A DNA stretch of 5,685 nt from Thioalkalivibrio sp. (GCA_003550945.1 PULL01000212.1:1-5685), one strand, 5' to 3'; numbered from the stretch's first letter, positions 1 through 5,685 are shown. The notes: generated by a model from the letters alone, not told the origin. Numbers and translations are program-made.

Positions 1-191
1 CCACTGTCGGTGAGCATGTCCAGGAAGATGTCGCGCGTGCTCATCAGGAACGAGTTGACACCCGCCTCCCTGATGGCTTCCAGACGCTCCTCGATCGGCT
101 TCAGATTCAGCTTCTGGACGACCCGTACCTTGTGCAGCTCGATCGGGATCTGATCTTCGTGGGCGAACTTGATGACGGGCGACCTATCCAT
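1..191 (-). CDS. Tryptophanase/tyrosine phenol-lyase family enzyme, N-terminal part (runs off the left edge)
   Basis: The first 63 codons of a PLP-dependent beta-eliminating lyase are visible; the rest lies beyond the left edge. What is seen: an N-terminal arm followed by a helix (EERLEAIREAGVNSF) and then DIFLDMLTDSG. This order and the LTDSG motif match the N-terminus of E. coli TnaA (VFIDLLTDSG) and of tyrosine phenol-lyase (IYIDLLTDSG). Family members are about 460 residues and cleave tryptophan or tyrosine to indole or phenol, pyruvate and ammonia in the cytoplasm. The PLP lysine and the substrate-choosing residues are outside the window, so the substrate cannot be told. The ATG at 191 is preferred because AAGAGGAG lies about 10 bases upstream and the family begins shortly before this region. 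The frame stays open back to an ATG at 347, but that extension is Arg/Ala-rich and unlike the family. It lies downstream of the kinase gene on the same strand, after a 178-base gap. Confidence 0.8.
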   Translation of the reverse strand, partial: MDRSPVIKFAHEDQIPIELHKVRVVQKLNLKPIEERLEAIREAGVNSFLMSTRDIFLDMLTDS

Positions 192-201
192 CTTGGGTTG
201 A

Positions 202-208
202 CTCCTCT
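202..208 (-). promoter_or_regulatory. Ribosome binding site of the lyase gene
   Basis: On the minus strand this reads as an AGAGGAG-type purine tract, a strong Shine-Dalgarno match. It lies about 10 bases before the ATG at 191 and decides that start over the in-frame upstream ATG codons at 347 and 314, which lack comparable sites at good spacing. Confidence 0.65.
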
Positions 209-222
209 TGACGTACACGGAT

Positions 223-269
223 GTCCCGGCCACGCGGCCCGCCCTTGCGCGGGCCGGTGCCACCGGGAC
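223..269 (-). other. Long imperfect hairpin in the leader of the lyase gene
   Basis: Nested inverted repeats are seen directly. An outer 7-bp stem pairs 223-229 with 263-269 (GTCCCGG/CCGGGAC). A short CAC/GTG stem pairs 231-233 with 257-259. An inner 8-bp stem pairs 235-242 with 249-256 (CGGCCCGC/GCGGGCCG) around a 6-base loop. The structure ends about 15 bases upstream of the lyase ribosome binding site. No T tract follows it in the minus direction, so it is not a standard intrinsic terminator. It could be a leader structure, an mRNA-stabilising element or a Rho-assisted end for the kinase transcript. No Trp-rich leader peptide like TnaC was found in this gap. Confidence 0.5.
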
Positions 270-369
270 GTTGGAAAGGTGAAGAGAGCGACCGGCGCCC
301 GCAGCCTGGCTCATCCTCACACGGAAGCGCTGGGCGCATGCAGCCATTCACCGGAAAGCGGTGCGGGGG

Positions 370-2409
370 TCAGGCGCCGCCCGCCCGGGGCAGCAGCAAC
401 TGGAAACGGGTACCGTCGGCGCCGCTGGAACAGAGGACGATGCCGTCCATTTCATCCACCAGGCGTTTCACGATGCTCAGACCCAGGCCGGAGTGCCCGG
501 CACCCTTGGTGGACACCACGGGAGAAAACAGCTTCTGCATGACTTCGGCCGGAAGGCCGGGACCGTTGTCCTGCACGGTGATCTCCGTGTAGCGGCGACC
601 GCCCAGGCTCACCGGGTCACGTGTCTTGACCAGGATCGTTCCGTGATCGTCCAGCGCTTCAGTCGCGTTCTTGAGCAGGTTCGTCAGAATCTGACGGAGG
701 TGATCCGGCGACTGCACCAACGGCGGATCCCCGGGCGCGAGATCCACCTGCAGGTCGATGCCACGGGTACTGCAGACCGAAGCCGCGAAAATGTCGGTGA
801 TCTGACGCACTTCGTGGTTCAGCGACAGTTCGGTCGCCTCGGCCTCGCGCGGGGCCTCGCGCATGCGCATCAGAATGCGACCCACGCGCTCGATCTCCTC
901 GCGTATCACCCCGATTTCGAGCTGTGCCTCGTGTTCTTCCCCGAGCTTGATGCGCAGCATGGCCAGGTAGTTGTTGATGATGCTGAGCGGATTGCCCGCC
1001 TCGTGCACCATCTCGTGGATCCGCCGTTCCAGCGCTTCGGCATCCGGGTGCGCCGCCCCCTGATCAGCCCCGAGGGCGACCGCGATCTCGCGTGCCATTG
1101 CCGCCAGCAGGCTGCCGCGCCCGGACAACTGCTCCATCTGCTCGGGGCTCAGCCCAAGCACCAGCGCGCCGACAACACCCGTATCCAGCGGGAACGGCTG
1201 CACCCACATCGGCCCCGACCCGCAGACGCCGCGGATCTGCCGGTCCACCACCGAAAGCTTCGCTTCGTCCTCGGCCAGCACCCTGACCGGGCGCCCCTCC
1301 AGCGCCGCGTCGGCCACCACGCTGCGACCGGCCTCCAGCGGCAACAGAAAAGCCGGTTCGGAATCGTCTTCGATCCAGGCCTTGAGAAACTGCCTTTCGT
1401 CGTCGCCGAAAAACAGAAGGCTGTGCTGTACGCCAAAGGTCAGGAGGAGTGCGCGCTGGACGGCTGCGTGCCGTTGCAGCTTCGCAACCCGCGCAAGCTC
1501 GCCCTGGAGCCGGGCCAGTTGGCTCAGACCCTCGAGGCGCTCGCCGAGGGCCTCCCGCGCGCCCTCGTCGGACGCGTCGTGGTCTGCCTCGATGTCGATC
1601 TCGAGCGAACTCGCAATCGCGGCGACATCGTCCGATACGCGTCCTCTCAGCTCCTCGGTCAGCCCCTCGTTCAGGCCGAACAGGATATCCCCGGCCTCCA
1701 GCACCTCGTGCCCCATCGGGCCGGGACGACCCATCGCGTACGCGAGGTTCACCAGCTTTGCGAGGTGGTGCGCGTCCCGAACCCGCAGCGGCGGCTCCAG
1801 GTGAAAACGCACCGCGTCGGCAATGAGCGGGTTCAGTCCCCAGGCTTCCATCAGACCGGCGGCCACATCGGCGTGCGTGCTGCCGTAGAGCTCCTGTTCG
1901 GCGTGCAGCAGGGCCTGGTCGTCGGCCGCTTCCGCAACCAGCGGCCGGTACCGCTCGGGATCCTCGCTCAGGCGCGCGAGCTGGCCGATATCGACCATCA
2001 GGCCGCTCAGGTACGCTTCCTCCGGCCGCGGGTAGCTGGTGAGCACCGCGAGTACCTGGCTCAGGCTGGCCGTCACCAGCGCCCTGCGCCAGACCCGCTT
2101 CAGGAAGCGCGGGTCCTGCCGGCCGAACCGCGAGAACAACTGCCGCATCGCCGCCGTCATCACCAGCGTCTTCACCGCGTCGGTACCCAGGTGAAGAACC
2201 GCGCGATCCAGCGACTCCTGGCGCCGCCCCCGGTAGTAGAAGCTCGAGTTGGCGACCGAGATCACGCGCGCGGTCATCCCCGCGTCCTGGAGGATGATCG
2301 CGCTCAGTTTCTGCAGATCGGCCTGGTCCTCGTAGATCGCGTCGAGGATGCGCACGAGCACCTGGGGAAGGCTGGGCAGCGAATCACGGGCTCGGCTCGG
2401 CTGGGCCAT
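370..2409 (-). CDS. HDOD - GAF-like - histidine kinase fusion protein
   Basis: A 679-residue soluble sensor kinase, numbered here from the ATG at 2409. Residues about 11-215 form an HDOD domain: LPSLPQ at the start, NSSFYYRG near 54-61, LxHLG near 72-75, LSGLMVDIG near 134-142 and STHADVAAGLMEAWGL near 177-192. HDOD is a metal-free HD-like signalling fold; the HD pair is indeed absent here. Residues about 300-440 look like a divergent GAF domain. A dimerisation/phosphoacceptor helix follows, with H469 in HEAGNPLS. The ATPase domain shows the N box (NLLKNATEAL, N581), the G1 box (DNGPG, from D614), the F box (F628) and the G2 box (GLGLS, near 641), so the kinase looks catalytically complete. 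There are no membrane segments and no receiver domain, so it probably senses a cytoplasmic signal and phosphorylates a regulator encoded elsewhere. A GTG at 2439 would add 10 residues; neither start has a convincing ribosome binding site. The signal is unknown. Confidence 0.9.
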   Translation of the reverse strand: MAQPSRARDSLPSLPQVLVRILDAIYEDQADLQKLSAIILQDAGMTARVISVANSSFYYRGRRQESLDRAVLHLGTDAVKTLVMTAAMRQLFSRFGRQDPRFLKRVWRRALVTASLSQVLAVLTSYPRPEEAYLSGLMVDIGQLARLSEDPERYRPLVAEAADDQALLHAEQELYGSTHADVAAGLMEAWGLNPLIADAVRFHLEPPLRVRDAHHLAKLVNLAYAMGRPGPMGHEVLEAGDILFGLNEGLTEELRGRVSDDVAAIASSLEIDIEADHDASDEGAREALGERLEGLSQLARLQGELARVAKLQRHAAVQRALLLTFGVQHSLLFFGDDERQFLKAWIEDDSEPAFLLPLEAGRSVVADAALEGRPVRVLAEDEAKLSVVDRQIRGVCGSGPMWVQPFPLDTGVVGALVLGLSPEQMEQLSGRGSLLAAMAREIAVALGADQGAAHPDAEALERRIHEMVHEAGNPLSIINNYLAMLRIKLGEEHEAQLEIGVIREEIERVGRILMRMREAPREAEATELSLNHEVRQITDIFAASVCSTRGIDLQVDLAPGDPPLVQSPDHLRQILTNLLKNATEALDDHGTILVKTRDPVSLGGRRYTEITVQDNGPGLPAEVMQKLFSPVVSTKGAGHSGLGLSIVKRLVDEMDGIVLCSSGADGTRFQLLLPRAGGA

Positions 2410-2515
2410 GGCTAGGCTCGCGGGCCCGCGATCAGACACCGACAGCCGGTGCCCGATGCCGACCTCTCGGCCACGGAGCGCTCTCCGCCCCCGCTTCGAA
2501 CGTTCGGTTTCCGGG

Positions 2516-2545
2516 CAGTAAACAGACCCCTGTCCCCAATTCCCC
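2516..2545. repeat. REP-like sequence fragment
   Basis: An isolated AT-richer stretch contains AAACAGACCCCTGTCCCC followed by AATT. It resembles the GGGGACAG/CAGACCCC-type palindromic repeats that are dispersed in many gammaproteobacterial genomes and associated with RAYT (Y1) transposases. The small inverted repeat ACAG-ACCC-CTGT is visible. No transposase is nearby and only one copy is seen, so membership of a repeat family rests on resemblance from memory. Confidence 0.35.
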
Positions 2546-2558
2546 TAGTCACATGCCG

Positions 2559-2587
2559 ACTATACTTGCCTGCCGGCACACCCGCAA
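2559..2587 (-). promoter_or_regulatory. Candidate sigma-70 promoter for the kinase gene
   Basis: On the minus strand, TTGCGG (2582-2587) and TATAGT (2559-2564) are separated by exactly 17 bases. The -10 matches the consensus at 5 of 6 positions and the -35 at 3 of 6. Transcription would begin near 2552, giving a leader of about 140 bases before the kinase ATG. That leader would include the REP-like fragment. The tatact motif stands out in otherwise GC-rich sequence. Confidence 0.5.
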
Positions 2588-2607
2588 AATCAGCCGGGCG
2601 CACCCGG
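2586..2607 (-). terminator. Candidate intrinsic terminator of the MinD-like ATPase gene
   Basis: About 78 bases after the ATPase stop codon, the minus strand has a perfect 5-bp stem (CCGGG/CCCGG, 2594-2607) with a 4-base loop. A four-T run at 2586-2589 follows after a few bases. The stem is short and the T run is both offset and brief, so termination may be partial. The T run overlaps the -35 of the candidate kinase promoter. Confidence 0.4.
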
Positions 2608-2684
2608 AACCCCCTTCGCATCGGGCGCCAGGACGCCGGGTCTTCGAGGGAACGTCACGCCGGATGCCGTATCGCCAGGAACCG

Positions 2685-4253
2685 TCAGAGGCGCCGGATC
2701 AAGTCCAGCAACGTTCCGTCTTCGGGAGCCATCTGCCGCAGCCGTTCGACCAGTTCCCGCTGTGCGCCGAAGCGCCCCGGATCGTAGCCGTGCGGTCGCT
2801 CCCGCTCCACCGCCGGCATGCCCGAAGCGCGCGCAAACGGGCGGCCGGACTCCCTGGCAGGCAACCCGAAGTCCGGCCGTGGCTCGGGTTGCACGGGGGC
2901 ACTCGACGCTGCCGGGACAGCGGTCTCGGATGCAGGCTCCGTCCCGCCCGCAGACCCGCTTCCGCCCTCGCCGCCGCTTTCCGGGCGTCGGGCCAATTCC
3001 GTCCGCGTGCCCGCCTCCGGAGACGGCTCCGGCGGGGTTTCCGGCTCGCCGGTCGCCAACCGGGCGCGGAGCCGCGCCAGGATCTCCGCATGGGCCACAG
3101 GGTCGCTCTCGAGGCGCTCCAGGAGTCGTTGCGGATCGACAGCGGGCCGCCCGAACCGATCCCAGTATCGCGCGTGCAGCCCTTCGAGCCACTGTGCGAG
3201 CAGCCGTTCGTCCTCCATTTCCTCCAGCACCTGCCAGCACTCGGCGCGCAGAGCCGCGAGGCGATCCGGCGGCGAGACCGGCTCGGCTTCCCGGGGTTTG
3301 GCAGGCAATGCGTCGCCCGGCGCTGAAAGGTCACCCCCCTCGGCCGGCGGCCGCTCCGGGGGCGTGGCCGGGATTCCCGCCGGCTCCAGGAAACGGCGGA
3401 ACCAGAACCGGCTGAAACTGCGCGTGTCCCGCTCCTGCGGGAACTTCTCCTCCAGTGCATCGGCGAGCCGCTGGAACGGACGGCTGGACGGGTCCGTCTC
3501 CGGAAACAGCGACACTGGGTGCTGCAGCGACACGGCCGTGCGCATGCTCTCGTCACGCTGAATGAACCCGAGGAAGCTCACATCGGTGTCCAGATACTTC
3601 GCGACCGCCCCGTGAAAGCGCTGGAACACGCTGCGCGCCTCGTTGAAATTCGCGGCCATGTTCACGACCACCTCGCAGACGACCGGATGCCGGCGCAGCG
3701 CGAGCTTGAGCAGTGAGAACGCGTCCGTCAGGGAAGTGGGTTCGGGCGTGATCACCAGCAGCACCTGGTGCGACGCACTGAGGAAATCCAGCGTCGTTTC
3801 GCTGATCCCGGCCGCAGTATCCAGCAGCAGATAGTCGAACTCGCCCTCGATGCGGCTCAGTTCGGTCACGAGGCGCTGCTGCCGGGCGGGATCGAGGTTC
3901 ACACACTCGCTGATGCCGTTGGCGCCCGGAATCACCTTCAGGCCGTGCGCAGCCTCGAGCATGATGTCCTCGATGGGGCATTCTCCGGCGAGCACGTGCT
4001 CGAGGCTGCGGCCCGGACGCAAGCCCAGCAGGATGTTCACATTGGCCAGCCCGGTGTCGGCATCGAGAATGCACACCCGCCGCCCGTAGCGGGCCAGGGT
4101 CAGACCCAGGTTCACCGCAATGCTCGACTTCCCGACACCGCCCTTGCCGCTGGTGACCGCCACGATGCGCGGCCGCTTCTCCGCCGCGGCTGGCGCCTGC
4201 GGCTCCAAGCCCGCGATTCCGTTGAGGTGCCTGGGGAACTGTTCTACCTGCAT
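2685..4253 (-). CDS. MinD/FlhG(FleN)-like P-loop ATPase with a long novel C-terminal extension
   Basis: A 522-residue protein. Residues about 28-275 form a MinD/ParA-type deviant Walker ATPase: KGGVGKSS (K37 and K42, the deviant Walker A), LDADTGLANV (D64, D66), LLLDTAAG (Walker B, D145) and EPTSLTDAFSLLKL (171-184). The spacing and wording are closest to FleN/FlhG, which set flagellar number; such ATPases dimerise on ATP and often act at membranes. FleN is about 280 residues, so roughly 230 extra residues follow: an aromatic/basic segment (279-290), a Pro-rich linker (291-330), a helical, Trp-containing block (331-400), a Pro/Glu/Gly-rich linker (401-487) and a distinct end (488-522, GYDPGRFG then LLDLIRRL). 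The ATG at 4253 is chosen because AAAAGG lies 8 bases upstream; a GTG at 4292 would add 13 residues. It is divergent from hisG and upstream of the kinase gene. With no flagellar genes in view, the cellular target is unknown; polar or cell-envelope positioning is a guess. Confidence 0.88.
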   Translation of the reverse strand: MQVEQFPRHLNGIAGLEPQAPAAAEKRPRIVAVTSGKGGVGKSSIAVNLGLTLARYGRRVCILDADTGLANVNILLGLRPGRSLEHVLAGECPIEDIMLEAAHGLKVIPGANGISECVNLDPARQQRLVTELSRIEGEFDYLLLDTAAGISETTLDFLSASHQVLLVITPEPTSLTDAFSLLKLALRRHPVVCEVVVNMAANFNEARSVFQRFHGAVAKYLDTDVSFLGFIQRDESMRTAVSLQHPVSLFPETDPSSRPFQRLADALEEKFPQERDTRSFSRFWFRRFLEPAGIPATPPERPPAEGGDLSAPGDALPAKPREAEPVSPPDRLAALRAECWQVLEEMEDERLLAQWLEGLHARYWDRFGRPAVDPQRLLERLESDPVAHAEILARLRARLATGEPETPPEPSPEAGTRTELARRPESGGEGGSGSAGGTEPASETAVPAASSAPVQPEPRPDFGLPARESGRPFARASGMPAVERERPHGYDPGRFGAQRELVERLRQMAPEDGTLLDLIRRL

Positions 4254-4261
4254 GAACACTG

Positions 4262-4267
4262 CCTTTT
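4262..4267 (-). promoter_or_regulatory. Ribosome binding site supporting the ATPase start at 4253
   Basis: AAAAGG on the minus strand lies 8 bases before the ATG at 4253. The alternative GTG at 4292 is preceded only by GC-rich sequence without a Shine-Dalgarno match, so the shorter protein is preferred. Confidence 0.5.
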
Positions 4268-4328
4268 CGCCGGGCGAAACCGCGCACGCCACCGCCTGCG
4301 GAGGTCGGCCGCCGCCTCTTATTCCCTT

Positions 4329-4357
4329 CGTTTACTCCAGCATCCTGCAAAAGGCAA
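4329..4357 (-). promoter_or_regulatory. Weak candidate promoter for the ATPase gene
   Basis: The minus strand has TTGCCT (4352-4357) and TAAACG (4329-4334) with a 17-base spacer, in the AT-richest part of the divergent region. Each hexamer matches the sigma-70 consensus only about half-way. A start near 4322 would leave a leader of about 70 bases. Chosen as the best local candidate, not as a strong match. Confidence 0.25.
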
Positions 4358-4431
4358 GGAAAATCATCGCACTCCGGCGCGAAACCGACATGGATCGGCC
4401 CCCGACTGGAATCCAGCGCGGGCCCGCCGGT

Positions 4432-4462
4432 TTCGCCAGGCCCGGCCGGTTTACGGGATAAT
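4432..4462 (+). promoter_or_regulatory. Candidate hisG promoter
   Basis: GATAAT (4457-4462) matches the -10 consensus at 5 of 6 positions and lies 39 bases before the hisG ATG. The best upstream hexamer is a poor TTCGCC at 4432-4437 with a 19-base spacer, so an activator or a weak promoter is possible. No attenuator-type His-codon leader peptide is seen between here and hisG. Confidence 0.4.
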
Positions 4463-4492
4463 GTGCGGCCTCCACCCACGCATACCCCCACC

Positions 4493-4496
4493 GGAG
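4493..4496 (+). promoter_or_regulatory. Ribosome binding site of hisG
   Basis: GGAG lies 5 bases before the ATG at 4502. It fixes the start at MALLRLG, which is where HisG homologues begin. Confidence 0.6.
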
Positions 4497-4501
4497 ACTC
4501 C

Positions 4502-5374
4502 ATGGCGCTGCTGAGGCTTGGCATTCCCAAGGGAAGCCTTGAGAAATCCACGATTGAACTGTTTGCCCAGGCGGGCTGGCACATCACGCCGCAGGCCCGG
4601 AACTACTACCCCGACATCGACGATCCGGACATCCAGTGCGCGCTGATCCGCGCCCAGGAAATGGCCCGCTACGTCCAGGACGGAAACCTCGACCTCGGCC
4701 TGACCGGGCTCGACTGGATACTCGAAACCGAGGCCGAGGTGGAGGAGATCTGCACCCTCACCTATTCCAAGGCCTCGAACCGGCCCAGCCGGTGGGTTCT
4801 GGTCGTGCGCGACGACTCCGCGATCCGCAGCGTGGCCGACCTCGCGGGCAAGAAGGTGGCCACCGAACTGGTCGGATTCACCCGGCGCTACCTCGCCGAG
4901 CGGGGGATCGACGCCGCGGTGGAATTCTCCTGGGGCGCAACCGAGGCCAAGGTCGTCGAGGGACTGGTGGACGCAATCGTGGAGATCACCGAGACCGGCA
5001 GCACCATCCGTGCCCACGGACTGCGGATCGTCGAGGATCTGCTGGTCACCGAGACGCGGCTGATCGCCAATTCCGACGCGATGCGGGATCCGGCACGCCG
5101 GGCGAAAATCGAGCAGATCGCGCTGATGCTGCAGGCTGCGCTGCGGGCGCGGCACAAGGTCCTGCTGAAGTGCAACGTGCCGGCGGAGTGCCTCGCCGCG
5201 GTGGTGGAACTGCTGCCGAGCCTGCACGCCCCGACGGTCAATCACCTCTACGACCGGCAGTGGCTGGCACTCGAGACCGTGGTCGATACCAGCGCAGTGC
5301 GCGACCTGATCCCGAAGCTCCGGGCCGCAGGGGCCGAGGGAATTCTCGAATACGACCTGACCAAGATGGTCTGA
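4502..5374 (+). CDS. hisG: ATP phosphoribosyltransferase, long form
   Basis: HisG condenses ATP with PRPP to phosphoribosyl-ATP, the first and feedback-controlled step of histidine synthesis, in the cytoplasm. The 290-residue product is the long form. The catalytic lobes span about 1-210: LGIPKGSL at the N-terminus, LDLGLTGLDW (63-72), and the PRPP-binding signature EAKVVEGLVDAIVEITETGS (148-167, followed by T168). A C-terminal regulatory domain, about 215-290, includes LPSLHAPTVNHL and ends in AGAEGILEYDLTKMV; in the family this ACT-like domain binds histidine. Having this domain, it should not need HisZ, unlike short-form HisG. Within the PRPP signature, E161 stands where many HisG have Asp (VD-type); the change is conservative. 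The start follows GGAG by 5 bases (4493-4496). An upstream GTG at 4463 lies inside the promoter area and is rejected. No other his gene is in the window. Confidence 0.95.
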   Translation: MALLRLGIPKGSLEKSTIELFAQAGWHITPQARNYYPDIDDPDIQCALIRAQEMARYVQDGNLDLGLTGLDWILETEAEVEEICTLTYSKASNRPSRWVLVVRDDSAIRSVADLAGKKVATELVGFTRRYLAERGIDAAVEFSWGATEAKVVEGLVDAIVEITETGSTIRAHGLRIVEDLLVTETRLIANSDAMRDPARRAKIEQIALMLQAALRARHKVLLKCNVPAECLAAVVELLPSLHAPTVNHLYDRQWLALETVVDTSAVRDLIPKLRAAGAEGILEYDLTKMV

Positions 5375-5380
5375 AGGCCC

Positions 5381-5395
5381 GCGGGCGGTGCCCGC
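5381..5395. terminator. Short hairpin between convergent hisG and the PilZ gene
   Basis: A perfect 6-bp GC stem (GCGGGC/GCCCGC) with a 3-base loop occupies most of the 23-base gap between the two convergent stop codons. Neither side has a T run. It may serve as a weak bidirectional end or simply keep the two transcripts apart. Confidence 0.35.
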
Positions 5396-5397
5396 CG

Positions 5398-5685
5398 TCA
5401 GGAACGCCGCTCGCCCGCAGCCGCGGAAAGCGGGGCCGGCCGGCCCTGCCCGGCAGCGGTGGCCCGCTGCACCATCGGCCGCGCGGAGTCGGGATCGACG
5501 AAGTGCACGCCGATCAGATACTGCTGCTGCGACAGCCGACGGATGTGGCGAACCCGGCCTTCCAGGCGGATGTCGCTGCCCGCGTTCTCCCCGCCCGACG
5601 GGTGCAGCACCACCCCCACAACGGGCGCAGCAGGACCGAGGATACTGCCGCCGGGCGCAAGACGAATCGCGGCCCCCGCATCGAC
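5398..5685 (-). CDS. PilZ-domain protein, C-terminal part (start lies beyond the right edge)
   Basis: The last 95 codons of a minus-strand gene; the frame is open to the window edge. Visible residues follow the pattern of the second half of a PilZ beta barrel: GAAIRLAPGGSI, a strand pair around VVGVVLHP, then the typical LEGRVRHIRRLSQQQYLIGV followed by HFVD. A tail of about 30 residues rich in Ala, Arg and Pro follows the domain. PilZ domains commonly bind cyclic di-GMP, but the RxxxR motif that decides this would lie upstream, outside the window, so binding cannot be judged. The gene is convergent with hisG, ending 23 bases from the hisG stop. A link to the ATPase and kinase through cyclic di-GMP or polarity signalling is possible but not shown. 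Confidence 0.7.
   Translation of the reverse strand, partial: VDAGAAIRLAPGGSILGPAAPVVGVVLHPSGGENAGSDIRLEGRVRHIRRLSQQQYLIGVHFVDPDSARPMVQRATAAGQGRPAPLSAAAGERRS

Noticed and set aside
361..2415. A 684-codon open frame on the plus strand, antisense to nearly the whole kinase gene
   Set aside because: The minus-strand frame has clear HDOD and histidine kinase motifs. The antisense product is rich in Arg, His, Gln and Pro and shows no family. Long antisense frames are expected in GC-rich genes with strong codon bias.
2419..2430. Perfect 12-base palindrome CGCGGGCCCGCG near the kinase start
   Set aside because: GC-only palindromes of this size are common by chance in such DNA, and no second copy or operator context was seen.
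2412..2621. A 69-codon minus-strand frame between the ATPase and kinase genes
   Set aside because: It covers the candidate terminator and promoter, has an Arg/Gly-rich product and no ribosome binding site that I could see.
2553..3326. Plus-strand and other-frame open frames over the tail of the ATPase
   Set aside because: They overlap the ATPase frame, are Arg/Pro/Ala-rich and have no ribosome binding sites or domain signatures. The ATPase frame is continuous with its Walker-motif core.
2685..4253. Naming the ATPase flhG/fleN
   Set aside because: The core resembles FleN, but there are no flagellar genes in the window and the long tail is not part of that family, so a firm symbol would overstate the evidence.
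4451..5245. A 264-codon minus-strand open frame over hisG
   Set aside because: It is the mirror of the hisG codon bias, with no recognisable motifs, and it would run over the hisG promoter.

Overview
The window is GC-rich (roughly two-thirds G+C by eye) and densely coding, with strong third-position GC bias. The gene families (long-form HisG, a FleN/FlhG-like ATPase, an HDOD-histidine kinase fusion, a PilZ protein) suggest a free-living gammaproteobacterium, possibly Ectothiorhodospiraceae/Thioalkalivibrio-like. That placement is inference only; no marker gene is present.

Layout from left to right: (1) the first 63 codons of a tryptophanase/tyrosine phenol-lyase-family PLP enzyme, minus strand, running off the left edge; (2) a 178-base gap holding a long imperfect hairpin just upstream of that gene's ribosome binding site; (3) a soluble HDOD - GAF-like - histidine kinase fusion, minus strand; (4) a 245-275-base gap with a likely terminator, a plausible sigma-70 promoter and a short REP-like sequence; (5) a MinD/FlhG-type deviant Walker ATPase, minus strand, with an unusual C-terminal extension of about 230 residues; (6) a divergent intergenic region; (7) long-form hisG, plus strand; (8) the C-terminal part of a PilZ-domain protein, minus strand, convergent with hisG and entering from the right edge.

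The ATPase, kinase and lyase genes lie in tandem on the minus strand, but the gaps and the candidate terminator/promoter between ATPase and kinase suggest separate or only partly coupled transcription. HisG starts histidine biosynthesis and appears unrelated to its signalling neighbours. The most interesting part is the ATPase-kinase pair: a polarity/positioning-type ATPase with a possible membrane-binding helix and an uncharacterised tail, beside an orphan cytoplasmic sensor kinase with no receiver partner in view. Nothing here proves a new system. No CRISPR array, tRNA, rRNA or intact mobile element is visible.
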